From the NCBI GenBank assembly GCA_032871835.1, contig CM065295.1:22888501-22952500 (forward strand): DNA of 64,000 nucleotides. The letters run 5' to 3'. Numbering within the stretch: the first letter of the stretch is position 1; every line of letters begins with the position of its first letter. The translations under genes were made by a program, and so were the position numbers. The notes under the pieces are model-generated. The model was given only the letters and a program-made list of their open reading frames with translations, was not told where the DNA came from and searched no databases. Positions 44,737 through 55,365 of the stretch are shown in pieces. This DNA comes from Dipteronia dyeriana (taxonomy: Eukaryota; Streptophyta; Magnoliopsida; Sapindales; Sapindaceae).

Positions 44737-45660
44737 TCTTTCCCTCTCACATTTCATTCTAAGAAGAAATTCAAATCAAGTGTGCAGAAATTTTCTCTCT
44801 AAATTTTCTCACCTTCCAAACACCTTAACTTATTCATTTGAACTATGATTTGAGTGATTCAAAGTTGAGAGTGTTCATCTATTTATCCTCCATCTTTTCT
44901 CTGAAGGTTTGAGTTAGTTTTGCTGATGTTTTTGGTGTCTAATCATACAAAAACGGGACTGCACCTAAATCAACTAAGGTATTGATTTTCTCTCAAAGTT
45001 TTCTTTTAAAAACTTGTTTAATTGCCTTGGGTTTTCTTCTTCTACATATATTTGTATATTGTGAGTGTTTTGATTTTTGTTTTGAACACTTTCAAAGCTA
45101 GATTGAATTTCAATTGAAATCATACATGTTGAGTTAGGTTTTGATTTTGCCTATGTTATCACATGTTTGGGATTGTATTGTGCTTGCTTTGATTCTAAGA
45201 CTATTTTATGATCTTTGATTGATTGATTTTGAGAAAAATAGTTCCTCACATGTATTAGGCTCTCTTGGACGAATTTCTCACATAATAAATATGTTTATGT
45301 TCTTTTGAGCTATTCATGTGATTTGTTGAATCTATGATTAGGAATATGCTCTAGAACTTATGCTTAGATCTATTTGACATTGTCATATGATTTTAGCATG
45401 TTTTAGGTTTTTGTGATTTAAACTTGATCTTGTGATTTGTTGATCATATCCTGTGATTCAAGTTTAGATATATGCATGAATCTAGTTTGTGATTAATGTT
45501 GATCATATCTTACATAATCTAGATTGACTACTCATGCATGATTAACTAGACTATATGTGATTTGTGCATTCATGCTTATGTCTAGTATTTTCCATAGGAT
45601 GTGTTGATCATAGCATTCTATGTTGCGTGCTTGTTTGCATTTTGCATTCATGATCACCTA

Positions 45661-45970
45661 GATGCCTTATGAGAAGGAAGTCTTGACAATAGGTGTGAGA
45701 CCTATGGTGTTGAGCAAGAAGTCTTGGCAAGAGGTGTGAAGCCTCGGATTGTCGAGCAAGAAAGTCTTGGCTTGAGGTGTGAAGCCTTGGATAGTTGAGC
45801 AAGAAGTCTTTCCTAGAGTTGGGAGAACTCGGACAGGTGAGCAAGTTTGTCTTGACTAGAGTCGGGAAGGCTCGGATAGTTGAGCAAGAAGTCTTGCCTT
45901 GGGTTGTGAAGATCTGGATAAGGTGAGTAAGGAAGTCTTGACAAGAGGTGTGAAGCCTCGGATTGTTGAG
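45661..45970. repeat. 43-bp minisatellite in second solo LTR
   Basis: About seven copies of a 41-44-base unit starting aagaagtcttggcaagaggt and ending ttgagc. The minus-strand frame 45608-45973 is only the repeat translated. Confidence 0.88.
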
Positions 45971-46284
45971 CATAGGGCGACAACTTCTAGAGTAGGATAT
46001 GAGGGTAGTTTCTAGGTCAAGAGGTCACTTGAGAGATTGTACTTGCCTTATCTACTAGTGGATTTTGTTTGCCGGTGGCTACTAGCCCGTGGATGTTTTC
46101 TTTTCTGAGGTTTACCATGTTATATCTTGTGTCAACTTTTCTCTATCCCTATCTCTCTAATATTTGTATTGTGGATAGAACTTTCTTTGTATGTTGACTT
46201 CCTCTTTATAATATTGATTGTGTATATGTTACAATTACTTGTTTGTATCACACTTTACTTGTTTTTATATATTGATTAATTGTC

Positions 46285-46289
<5 letters not shown>

Positions 46290-46326
<37 letters not shown>
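46290..46326. repeat. (TA)n microsatellite near second solo LTR end
   Basis: About 37 bases of TA at the position of the 59-base run in the sister LTR. Confidence 0.92.
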
Positions 46327-46329
<3 letters not shown>

Positions 46330-46448
46330 GATACAAGCAATCTAGAGGGACAAACTTTTGTTTGTTTCTTAGGGAGTCGAAAAAGATGTCTAACCTATTC
46401 ACCCCCCTCTAGGTTACCCTTGAGCATTTAACCGTGATTGTATTTTCA

Positions 46449-47100
46449 ACCACAACTACTTGCGCATGCTACTTCGCTAATACTGTAGGATTGGTGGACT
46501 GTGTAACACTTACAGACGGCCTACTGATCTCCATGTACTTCACCCATATTTTCCCCTCTTAGAAACTTTAGAAAGTTATGGTAGATGGACAACACGACCT
46601 TGAGCGCTGATAAGAAGGGCCTCCTTAAAATGGTTTTGTAGGCCAACGGGGTGTTGACCATAACAAAGTCTGTCACGATGTTCTGTTGTAGAGGTGCAGT
46701 AACAATGATAACCTATAGAATATTTGATCCCACTGGTGTAATCGAGTCCCAATGAAACCGTATAAGGAGGTGGTGCAACTGTTGTAACACCACTGCTTCA
46801 AGTTGAGCTTTCCTACGGTATCTTTGAAAAGGATGTCCACACTGCTACCTGTGTCAATCAGGATGCGGTGGACCAGGCAATTGACAATCTGTGCCGTGAT
46901 CAACATGGGTTTGTCATACGTCTGCACGGTGTTATACACATCTACTTTAGTAAAACTGATCTGGATTGATTGGGAAGTTCCTGCCAAGCTCCGATATACC
47001 TTGAAGATACTCAACCCCTCCTCAATCCGTGGACTTCCTGATGTGATTCTTTTTGAAATTGTTGGAGTTACCAGCTAGAGTGCGTACTCCACTGATGGTG
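46449..47100 (-). pseudogene. pol: G2 pol: aspartic protease
   Basis: The minus-strand frame 46673-47014 contains ISFTKVDVYNTVQTYDKPML, then the active site VHRILIDTGSSVDILF, with Asp-Thr-Gly intact, as in plant Gypsy proteases. After about 46800 the frame drifts (KLNLKQWCYNSCTT). The segment 46454-46672 continues toward RT without an open frame. It would cut the Gag-Pol polyprotein. The solo LTR at 43765-46448 now separates it from RT. Confidence 0.88.
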
Positions 47101-48956
47101 TGTATGACCTGGATCTGCTGTATCAGGTCTTTTTGCTCTCCTATCCCTTTCTCAACATGATCTCGGATCTCGGCTTGAACTTCCTTACCCATGTAGATAC
47201 TATCTCGAATCTGCTATAAGAACTCCACCAAGCAGCCACCCCTCACTAGTGCTTTGATCTGGTTACGCAAACTAAAGCACTTCTAGGTGTTATGCCCACG
47301 TCCTTATGGAATTCGTAATATTTATATCGGTACCTTATGTCAGCTGGTGCCTTCATTGGACCTAGTTTACTCAGCAACCCCTTATCTTTGACTGCGATGT
47401 AGATCGTCTCACGAGACTCATTTAGACGAGTATAATGGTCATATCCCCTCTCATCCTGTGCTATTGGGGGTTACCACTCTAGGAGGTGGTGAAGCCCGAT
47501 GAGGGGTTCACTTAGCCAAATACTGGTCCCGCTCTGGTTGGTGAGGTGGAGGTCGATATATGAACCGATTGAGAGGTCTATTTTTATCCTTCTGTATCTG
47601 TTCAGGTTTGGGTGCCTCTTTCTTCTGACACTTAGCAGTCCTCATGTCATATTGCTTAATCTTGACCTTGAGCTGCTCACCTATCTCCACCTGCTCGAGG
47701 GCCTTGTCATAGGCTTCCTGGTACGACTCTGGCAAAAGCTTGGAGAATGACTAGATTAATCTGCCTACCCACAGGTTCCTGTAGAAGTTGGCTAGTGTCT
47801 CTTTCTCGGTAAAAAGCCCCATATGGATCACCTCCTTGTGAAACCTTTCCACATAAGATCTGTGTGTTTCACCCCTCTCTTGAATCACATATTGCAAGTG
47901 GATCAGATCTTTTGGACACGGCTAGACCCCCTAGAACTACGAGAAAAAATCACTAGACAACTTAGTGAAGTTATCCACACTACCTACGGGTAGCTTTCTG
48001 AACCATGTCTTGGCATAGTCGGTCAGTGTGGTTGGAAACATCCTACATATAGCCGCCCAGGTTGTAATCTGAACCTCCATCTACTGATAGTAGCTCTCCA
48101 TTTGGCTTAATGGGTCCTCAGTACTAAAGAACTTGGCATCCGACATTTAAAATTTTTGTGGGAGCTTTGCTTCCCTAATCCTTCGGGAGAAATAGGCGTT
48201 TATCTCGCCCAAAGAGTCTTTACGGTTCTTCTTGTGTTTGCCTTTCTTCAATTTTTGGATCTCCTTTTGCATTTGAGCTAGTTGATCCCGTAGGCCCTTG
48301 TTCCCAGCTTTCTTGGATTCGAACTCAGAATCCTCATTGTCTAAGCCCTCAGTGGAGATAGAGGTCTCACCCTTGTTACCCTTGGGGGCTGGATCTTTCC
48401 TAGCGCTACTCCGACTACCTTCTGTTTCGGGTCTGTGCTCTCTTCTGATATCCGTTGGTCTAACTGAGTGGCAAGGTCTCCTTTTTGGGACATCAACAAC
48501 TTATTTCATCTATCTAGGTTGATGATAGGCAGGCCTGAGCAAATTGGGGGGCATGGGCCCTAACCAATCTCGAACTGAGGGCAGGGGCGTTAACCTGTCA
48601 TTGATCTGTACTGGTGGTGGAGGCCCCAACAAGTCAAAGGTAGTGATCTTAGCTCCCCGGTCTGTTGGGATTCTTACGGGCGCTAGGTTCTACTGGATGA
48701 GGGGTTATTCCCTCTACAACCAAATGTAGGTGAATACTTTCCATGAAAGCCACAGCCTGTTGTTCCAGCATGGCCTGACCTGGCCTGGCCTGGCCTGGCT
48801 TATCACCGGGGGAACCGGAGCTTGTGCGATACCGATCGGTGTTGGGGTCGGATTCTAGTGTTTCAACTTCTTTCCTTTCCTTTGAGCCTTTCGGGTGGAG
48901 GCTACAGATTGATGCCCAGATGCTTCAGGCTACCCTTGGGAAGATCGAAGCTTCAT
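47101..48956 (-). pseudogene. gag: G2 gag
   Basis: The likely start is the ATG at 48956-48954 on the minus strand, 50 bases from the primer site. The N-terminal third is full of stops. The capsid region (about 47740-48150) has VIQERGETHRSYVERFHKEV and ETLANFYRNL. The open frame 47508-47735 follows with ESYQEAYDKALEQVEIGEQL. A zinc-knuckle context appears near 47240-47340: YKYYEFHKDVG, then, after a frame change, GHNT*KCFSLRNQIKAL. This CxxHxxxGHxxxxC arrangement with an upstream MKAPADIRYRYK block is characteristic of Tat-like Gag. A short run of tggcc repeats is at 48771-48799. Confidence 0.82.
48771..48799. repeat. Short (CCTGG)n run in G2 gag
   Basis: About five copies of a cctgg-type pentamer. 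It would code a proline/arginine/glycine-rich stretch near the Gag N-terminus. Confidence 0.8.
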
Positions 48957-49008
48957 GATCCTGTAAAAAATGATAAACACATGACTTTATAAAGGGTGTG
49001 GACTTTTT
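48957..49008 (-). other. Short G2 leader between primer site and gag
   Basis: Only about 50 bases, AT-rich, with no other signal seen. This contrasts with the 1.4-1.6-kb leaders of the Copia elements here. Confidence 0.55.
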
Positions 49009-49028
49009 CCCCACAGTCGATGCCAAAA
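49009..49028 (-). other. Primer-binding site of G2
   Basis: On the minus strand it reads TTTTGGCATCGACTGTGGGG, a close form of the TGGCGCCG... type site seen in many plant Gypsy elements (CG to CA changes). It borders the LTR at 49029. The exact tRNA cannot be named from sequence alone. Confidence 0.7.
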
Positions 49029-50568
49029 TAATTAACTGAAATTTTGCTCTAAGTGAGTTATCTCAGCTACCCTCAGGACCACAACCTCGAGTAGATTGCA
49101 GTCAAGGTAGGTATCTTCGGTACCGGTTTTACATCTAAAGATGGATGAGACGAATGAAAGAGTGATAATGGGCAAAGTAATGCTCTTTTATTCAACTATG
49201 CGGTGAGTACAATGAGATAACAAAAAATACAATAATGTGAAAATCTCAAACTCTATTTTCTCTTAAACTGGCTAGAGGTGACGAACTCGTGTATGTCGAT
49301 AAGTGGATCTAACTAACAACGGCGATGGCTAGGCCTAATGTTGACTATAGAGTTAAGTGATAACTCCTTAGGTTCTAGATGTTGATCTTTTTTTTTTCCT
49401 TTGTGCTATTATTTATGTATTTTTACATGAGTTGCTAGGGTTTTTCCTTGGCGTATATTCCAAACATCACTGGATTGATCTTCTTTTCTCCATTAGGTGG
49501 GATTTTCTGTTTAATGTGATTGACCCTGGAGAATTGGTTGGCAAAGAATATCTTCGCGGGAAATATGTTTGTTTCCTTTTTGAGCTATTTCATCATGACA
49601 GTGCATACGTGTAGCTTATTTATAGTTTGGAGAACAAATCAGCTTCCTCTGTTAGAGGTGTGACATATAAAGGCATCAACCTGTTAATACGGCAAAGTAC
49701 CTTAGAGTACAAGTCTGTTGGTGAGGTGTCCTGAGGTACCATCTTAGTGAGGTGGCGCTTGACCGATGACGATGGCAAGGTAAGCGATACCTCCTTAAGT
49801 TTTAGATGTCGATCCTTTTTTTTTCTTTTTCCTTTGTGCTATTATCTCTGTATTTTTACATAGAGTAGCTAGTGTTTTTCCTTGGCGTACAGTCCGAAGA
49901 TCACTGGATTGAACTCCTTTCTCCATTTTATGGGATTTTCTGTTTGATCTGGTTGACCCCGGAGAATTGGTTGGCAAAGGATATCTTGGAGGGAAACGTG
50001 TTTGTTTCCTTTTTGATCTTTTTCATCATGACAGTGCATACGTGGAGCGTATTTATAGTTTGGAGAACAATTTGGTTTCCTCTGTTAGAGGTGTGACATA
50101 TGAAGGCATCAACCTGTTGATACGGCAAAGTACCTCGAAGTACAAGTCTGTCGGTGAGGTGTCCTGAGGTACCGTCTTGGTATGGTGATGCTAGACTGAT
50201 GGCGATGGCAATGGCGAGATACCTCGGGGTACCATTCCGGTAGTGAGTTGCTTGGTCGACCTCGTTGGAGCTTTTTTATCTCCTAGGAGGTTTACAGACA
50301 TCTTCCTTTCTTCTAGTGAGGTATGATATGCACCTCGATAGGATAATGGAACAGTTTTCTAGGTACTTAGGTACCAGTGGACCGTGAAGGTCCAGGAGCT
50401 TCGTCTTGCTCCTATAATGATACCGAGGTTTCCGAGTTTTACATGTCCTGGTACTTCGAGGTAAACCATTGTGTCTGGAACCTATCCAGTGCAAGGAGAC
50501 GCTTTCTACCAGGTGCTAATTAGGTAGTAAATTTCCCTTTGGGCCCTTGCCAAATTTGGCTATTAACA
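49029..50568 (-). repeat. 5' LTR of G2 (1540 bp, with internal duplication)
   Basis: In plus coordinates it runs from TAATTAACTGAAATTTTGC (a decayed TGTTAAT terminus) to GGCTATTAACA at 50568, followed by CTACC. It aligns with 10609-11745, apart from a tandem duplication of about 427 bases (49371-50220) that accounts for its greater length. Frames at 49432-50167 and 50276-50494 are LTR sequence and its duplicate. Confidence 0.9.
49371..50220. repeat. 427-bp tandem duplication inside G2 5' LTR
   Basis: Unit A is 49371-49797 and unit B runs from 49798 to about 50220. Both contain tttcctttgtgctattat, the TATA region, tttccttggcgta, 'catcatgacagtgcatacgt' and gaggtgtcctgaggtacc. The junction follows a shared ctcctta. 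The 3' LTR has one copy (about 10958-11390). Confidence 0.9.
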
Positions 50569-50573
50569 CTACC
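50569..50573. repeat. G2 target-site duplication, right copy (CTACC)
   Basis: Identical to 10604-10608. It lies immediately after the LTR end ATTAACA. Confidence 0.92.
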
Positions 50574-51180
50574 CGTTATTATCTTAGCTTTTGTAATTCT
50601 ATCAATCATTTGAGTAATAATCAAGCGTGTTCCATTACGTTATCCAACAATCTGATTTAAATTCCTAAGCAGTATAATCAGCATGCCACTTTTTAATATC
50701 AATTTATATGATGACAAACCGTTGAACTCAGGTTGATTCAAAAATTCCATCAGTAAAGAATTTCAAGGTTTTTGACATTTACGATGGAAGAACAAAAAGA
50801 ATCTGAACTCAAATATATTCGACATTGGCCATTTACAATACCTAACACAATCATTAATATCTGAAACAATTTCATTTCGTAGAGTGAATATTGCTCGCTC
50901 TCTAAGATAAGAAGAATCATAATTTTTTTTCTCTAAGTCTGTGTATACAACATAAACTATGCTTACTATAGGAATTTCCTCAAATTGAACAAAAAAATCA
51001 TTAGGTACTTTAATCCATGAACTTTCTTCATCATCTACAATTGTTAAATCATTGATATCACCACTTACAATTTGTAATATCCAGCTTGTAAAATCATTTA
51101 ATTCTTGTTTTTCTTTTTCATCTAACCATACTTTAGAAAGCCACATATTTTCTTTCAAAGAAAATAATTGGAAATGAGGT
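50569..51180 (-). pseudogene. PIF1-type helicase, middle part (probably Helitron)
   Basis: The minus-strand frame 50763-51158 and its upstream bases read FQLFSLKENMWLSKVWLDEK, FTSWILQIVSGDI, WIKVPNDFFVQFE and YLRERAIFTLRNEIVSDIN. These are the helicase blocks normally found upstream of the INKSQGQS region. After a stop at 50763 a further piece, EFLNQPEFNGLSSYKL then ILLRNLNQIVG and IITQM...ITKAKIITG, leads to the G2 target site. It continues at 10608 after removal of G2. Roughly 50 or more residues seem missing before EFLNQP. G3 cuts the gene again at 51181. The Walker motifs and any Rep domain are not visible. Confidence 0.85.
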
Positions 51181-51402
51181 TGTTAGCCACAAATTTGATC
51201 TAGGTGAGGAATCTCAGTTAACACCCTCAGGACCGTAACCTAGGTAGATCGCGGTCGAGGTAGGTACATTTGGTACCAGTTTCACATATAAAAATGGAGT
51301 GAAAGTGGATGGAATGCAAGAAGAAATCGTAACGACTTGAATGATGTTATTTAACACAAAGATTTGGAGTGTAAAAGTGTTTAGTATGGTTCTTTACCTT
51401 TC

Positions 51403-51450
51403 CCTCTATCTCTCTCGCTCTCTCTCTTTTTCTCTCTCTCTCTCTCTCGC
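51403..51450. repeat. (CT)n microsatellite in G3 LTR
   Basis: About 48 bases of mostly CT repeat. On the minus strand it is a (GA)n tract downstream of the TATA box. GA/CT tracts are often found in plant core promoters and leaders. The effect here is unknown. Confidence 0.9.
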
Positions 51451-51605
51451 TTTTCTCTTTACCTAATAAGAGGTAGCGAAAGCGTACATGTCGATAAGTT
51501 GACACAATGGTGACAACTAGGTTTGATGCTCATTGTAGGATCAAGTGATAGCTCTGAAGGTCCTGGAGTTGATCTTCTCCTCATTTCCAGTCAATATTAT
51601 CCCTG

Positions 51606-51613
51606 TATATATA
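51606..51613 (-). promoter_or_regulatory. TATA box of the G3 LTR
   Basis: TATATATA at the place of TATAAATA in the G2 3' LTR (11008), in the same context ('atgtatatatacaggg' on the minus strand). Confidence 0.45.
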
Positions 51614-52335
51614 CATGAAGTCGCTGGTGTTTTTTCTTCACGTACAAGCCGAAGATCACTGGAATGATCTCTTTTTCCCGTTTGGCTAGATTTTCTGTTT
51701 AATGTGGTTAACCCTGAAAATCGGCTGGCGGAGGATGTCTTGGCGGGAAACATGTTTGTTTCCTTTTTGAACTCTTTCATTATTGTTGTCCGTACGTGGA
51801 TCTTCATTTACTATTCAGAATAATTCTGATTCCATCTATTAATTGCAGGATACCTCAAAGTATCAACTTGGCGATGTGGTGTTGGACCATCTCGACTGTA
51901 AGGCACCTCGGAGTACAAGCTTGCTGGTGAGGTATCCTAGGATACCATCCTGGTAACGTTGCACTTGTTCGATTGCTATGGTGAGGAACTTCGGGGTACC
52001 ATTCTACTAATGAGGTGTTTGGTCGATCTCATCTAAGATTTATGATCTTCCATGAGCCTTATAGGCACTTTCTTTTCTGCTAGAGAGGTTGGATATGTAC
52101 CTCAACGGGGTAACAAATCATTGTTAGGGTACTTGGGCATCAGTTGGGTAGCCCATGAGAGTGCATGAGCTTCATCTTGCTCCTATAACAATGTCAAGGA
52201 ACCACGACTACGTTAGACCTATTAACTCAAGGTAGATCATAGTAACTCCTAACTGGTATAAGGAGAGGTTTCCTACCAGGTGCTAGCTAGGTGGAAAATT
52301 TGCCTTTGACTCCTTGCCAAAAATGGTTGTTAATG

Positions 52336-52352
52336 GAAGTCCTCTCTAACTT
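52336..52352 (-). other. Polypurine tract of G3
   Basis: On the minus strand it reads aagttagagaggacttc directly before the LTR. It corresponds to the G2 tract at 11746-11762. Confidence 0.75.
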
Positions 52353-52721
52353 GAACACTGATGATTGATTTGGGGTTGGAATCAGATTTCCTATTTTGCA
52401 TGGGAAATTTTTCTGTTTTTGGCCAGTTATCAGAATCTCAGAGGAGATCTTTTCATTAAATGCAACGACCACGTGTCAAGCAAGGGAAAGGCTTCCCGTT
52501 TGAAAGATGAGAGGTTTTTGGCACTATACGCCTATCGAGGCAAAAATCTCACCTCATCGATCACGCCTTCGTCACCATTTACTGTTCTATTAGTCCTATT
52601 TAAAACCGGCTTCCTCTTTGTTTTTCTCACGCTTTCAAATCTTCTACTTTCAAAATTTTAAAAAAATCCCTAAGCTTCTCTATCTTCTTCGCTTCTTTCT
52701 AGACCGATCCCTACCTCTACT
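52353..52721 (+). other. Leader/promoter region of the G3 antisense gene
   Basis: Uninterrupted counterpart of G2 11763-11914 plus 21509-21726. It ends in a pyrimidine-rich stretch (tctatcttcttcgcttcttt), typical of a plant 5' untranslated region. I see no certain TATA box; tatttaaaac at about 52596 is a weak candidate. Confidence 0.5.
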
Positions 52722-53714
52722 ATGTTGAACTCTGATGGTGACATCGTTGTTAAGCTGGTGGAAAGTGCCATTCCGAGCCCCGCTCGTGAGAAACAAGCTT
52801 GAGAAGAAAGTAGCGGAGAGAATGATATTCCCCCGCTGCAGCGCCGTCACTCAGGTCTACACACTACCATCGGGACTGGTTTTTCAAACAACCCAATTGC
52901 CCTTCTGGAAATTATCGAGGGGGACTTATGCAAGGATTTTGGCAAGGTTGGAATCGAGAAGGTCTGGTTTGTACTGAATCGACAACGCCCGGTGGGACGC
53001 TCGCTCTTCCTTATCACTTCCGTTTCATTCCGGATTCAACCGCTACGGAGGTTACCAGTATGCGATTAAGGAGTCAATTTAGGATCCAAGAGACATCTTC
53101 GTTACCATACCGCACTGGGGGTATGACATGTAAAACCTCACCACAGTGTGTTCTAGATACATATCGTTGTGTTTAACAGTGGAGTAAGGCTTCCTCTTCA
53201 TCCAATTCTCTGTAGAGCGCTTCAAGCTCTGTAGTTAGCCCCCCTTTCAGCTTACACTAGGATTCTATAGAAACTTGTTAGGCTTTCTAGTGTTTTGGAA
53301 AGAACAATGTGAGAAAGACAAGATTGATAGAGAGTCGGGACCGGATGAGTTAAGGTTTGTCTTGCAGGTCACGAGCATGTCTCCTGGTCCAATGGGGCAT
53401 ACTATGCCCGAGCTATAAATAGTTTAAATTTCATCCTCGCTGGTGCTACCAAGATGGATGCTCCCTAGAAAGATTAATGGGCGTGGTAGGTGGCGACTGG
53501 GGGAGTTTGGTTCACATCGGTGGTACAGAGTACAGGGTTCCTACATAGTTCAGTAGCAAACCGGTACGGGAGAAAGTCACCCGTTCCTCAAAATCAAGGT
53601 CAATCGTGGAGGTTATTTTCTACCGAAACTTCGTTAACCTACAGTACCCCGTTTCTGACCCCTTCGATGTTGGCAAGGTGGATGCCTACATACACATCTC
53701 TACAACTTCACCAG

Positions 53715-53798
53715 ATAGGATGAACCTCTCTGTTTCTGTTGATGCATGTTTCCTGCTTGTCATTGATGTATTCTAATTCTCTTTGTTGATTTCTACAG
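53715..53798 (+). other. Putative intron 1 of the G3 aORF, donor mutated
   Basis: Homologous to 32506-32587. The acceptor TTTCTACAG is good. The donor reads CCAG/ATAGG instead of GT, so this copy would not splice here. Confidence 0.45.
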
Positions 53799-54307
53799 TT
53801 TCTACTATCCCATTGTTGGTCTAGAGGGAGTCTGGACCACTGAAGGATTCTCTTCCTCTGTTAGTTCCTACCCCACCTGGGTCCCCCACAGTCAGAACTT
53901 CTAGGACTTCTCCTACTCTTGTCATGACGAAGGGTAGCAGATGTGTTCCTGTCAGGATTTCTAGGGCACCTTTCACCTTTCCCCCAGTCTTACATCCCAA
54001 ATGGCTGTATTTGCATCCCGACTGACCATGTGAGAGGTTATGGCTTTGCAGCTTCTTCTACTGCTACTACTAGTATTGCTGTTGTTACCTCTGCTTCTGC
54101 TGCTACTACCATTCCACCCCCTCTGCATGCTTTAGTATCTTCCCGAGAAGATGAGGGTCTTGAGACCACTACTGCTACCACCAATGTGACTCCTCGACAA
54201 CGGTCTTGAACCATTTCATCATTTTCTATCCTGGTAAGAGTTTTGCTCCAATGACCTCACTGCCTTCTGAGATTCTGCTCACCAAGGGTTCTACCCTTAT
54301 TGTTGAG

Positions 54308-54399
54308 GTAAGCGGGAATCACATCCTGATTCATTATTTTTCTGATACATTCATAACTAATATGTTGGTGGTAGCTAACTTGGTTGCTGTGATTTGTAG
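54308..54399 (+). other. Putative intron 2 of the G3 aORF (92 bp)
   Basis: GAG/GTAAGCGG donor and GTGATTTGTAG acceptor, homologous to 33133-33227, with conserved exon edges on both sides. Confidence 0.65.
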
Positions 54400-55365
54400 A
54401 CTTTTAAGTATAATATAGCAGTGAGTAATCAGATGTCTACATTGAGGAAGTGCACCGAGGATGTTGAAGCTGATGTTGTGGCCGATAGAAGGGAGCTTGC
54501 TCAAACTCAGGGCACGGTGCAGGTGTTGAATCTCAACCTACACATGATTGAGAAAGCGTTGGAAGACACTGGTTGTGACATGAAGTGGGTGAAGCGTGCT
54601 CTTGATCAACAAACCCTCCAGTCAAAAGGTGAGCTTTGGAGAGGAAATCCTGGAGAAAAAAAGCCAGGGAGCAGATGAAGGAGAATCAAGCTCTACTCGT
54701 TTAGGTGGTCAGCTTGGAGGCTGAAGTTAACTTCTCTTTTGGTGATTGCTATTTTTATACTGCATTCCAACCAGCTTAGGCTCTTCCCCTTTCCTTCGAC
54801 TTGGCCATCATCGTCGTCTGGAATAGGGAGGAAATCTTGGAGAGGGTCAGAAAGCTCTCTGCCTCGGCTAATGATAGATCAGATCCTTCTAGGACTGCTG
54901 GTGCCAATGAAGGTGCAGGTGGTGGTGGCAGCCAACAACTTACCTTTTCCTTTTTACCTGGCTGGGTTACTAATGGTATGGACCACCTTGCTAAGTCCCC
55001 AGTCGAGGTAATCTCCCCAATTGAAAAAGGGGTTCCATCATCGCCTGACGAGGTGGTGGATGAGATCCATGATCCCCAGGATTCAATGGAGGCTAAAGCT
55101 ACTCTACCTGGTCAGACTGACGTAGCACAAGGTCAGCCTGTTCTTATGGGGTAACGGATTCCCAGACTGCTGCCAAGGAAGCTGGGAAGGATCTTTCGAG
55201 AGTGAAGGAGGTGATAGAGCAAGTAGGATTGAAGGCTGTGGCAATCCATCAGAATGACTTGGATTTAGCCGAGGTCCATGCTAAGGTTGCTCAAGTGGAG
55301 CCTGATGAGCATACTTCAGGGGATGGAGTAGCAGATGGAGGACTCTTAGGGGGAGCTGGTGAGTG

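Larger units (their letters stand above)
43765..46448 (+). repeat. Solo LTR, SIRE-like Copia (2684 bp), TSD ACCAC
   Basis: TGTTAGGTG at 43765 to GTATTTTCA at 46448, with an exact ACCAC duplication at 43760-43764 and 46449-46453. It is inserted between protease and RT of G2, which join cleanly when it is removed. It is the sister of 36649-39244 and carries the same hairpins, TATA position, minisatellite and terminal (TA)n run. The frames at 43832-44802 and 45608-45973 are LTR sequence. Confidence 0.93.
10609..50568 (-). mobile_element. G2: full-length nested Ty3/Gypsy element (minus)
   Basis: One element of 39,960 bases, with LTRs at 10609-11745 and 49029-50568, a perfect CTACC duplication and a primer site at 49009-49028. 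On the minus strand the order is gag, protease, reverse transcriptase, RNase H, integrase, tandem-repeat region, then an antisense gene on the plus strand, polypurine tract and 3' LTR. That layout, the Gag zinc-knuckle context and the antisense gene fit the Tat lineage of plant Gypsy elements. Five later insertions inflate it: Copia-1, Copia-2 and three solo LTRs. Without them it is about 12.9 kb. All genes are broken. Confidence 0.93.
51181..52335 (-). repeat. 3' LTR of G3 (1155 bp)
   Basis: In plus coordinates TGTTAGCCACAAATTTGATC to GGTTGTTAATG. The inner end matches G1 (TGTTAACAACC reversed) better than G2. It holds a (CT)n tract (51403-51450) and a minus-strand TATATATA at 51606-51613. 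The frames at 51541-51807 and 52287-52472 are not genes. Confidence 0.87.
52722..55365 (+). pseudogene. G3 antisense gene (aORF), uninterrupted copy
   Basis: Start ATG at 52722 (MLNSDGDIVVKLVESAIPSP), with a stop after 26 codons. It continues with TGFSNNPIALLEIIEGDLCK and, in a shifted frame, HFRFIPDSTATEVTSMRLRS. A hydrophobic block near 53280 (FLVFWKEQCEKDKIDRESG) matches G2. Middle parts are Ser/Thr/Ala-rich. After the second intron a coiled-coil-like segment reads ECTEDVEADVVADRRELAQT-like sequence, then an acidic tail ending near 55365. Intron-like gaps are at 53715-53798 and 54308-54399. The gene resembles plant 'putative gypsy type transposon' proteins only by recalled pattern. Its function is unknown. 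Many stops are present. Confidence 0.6.
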
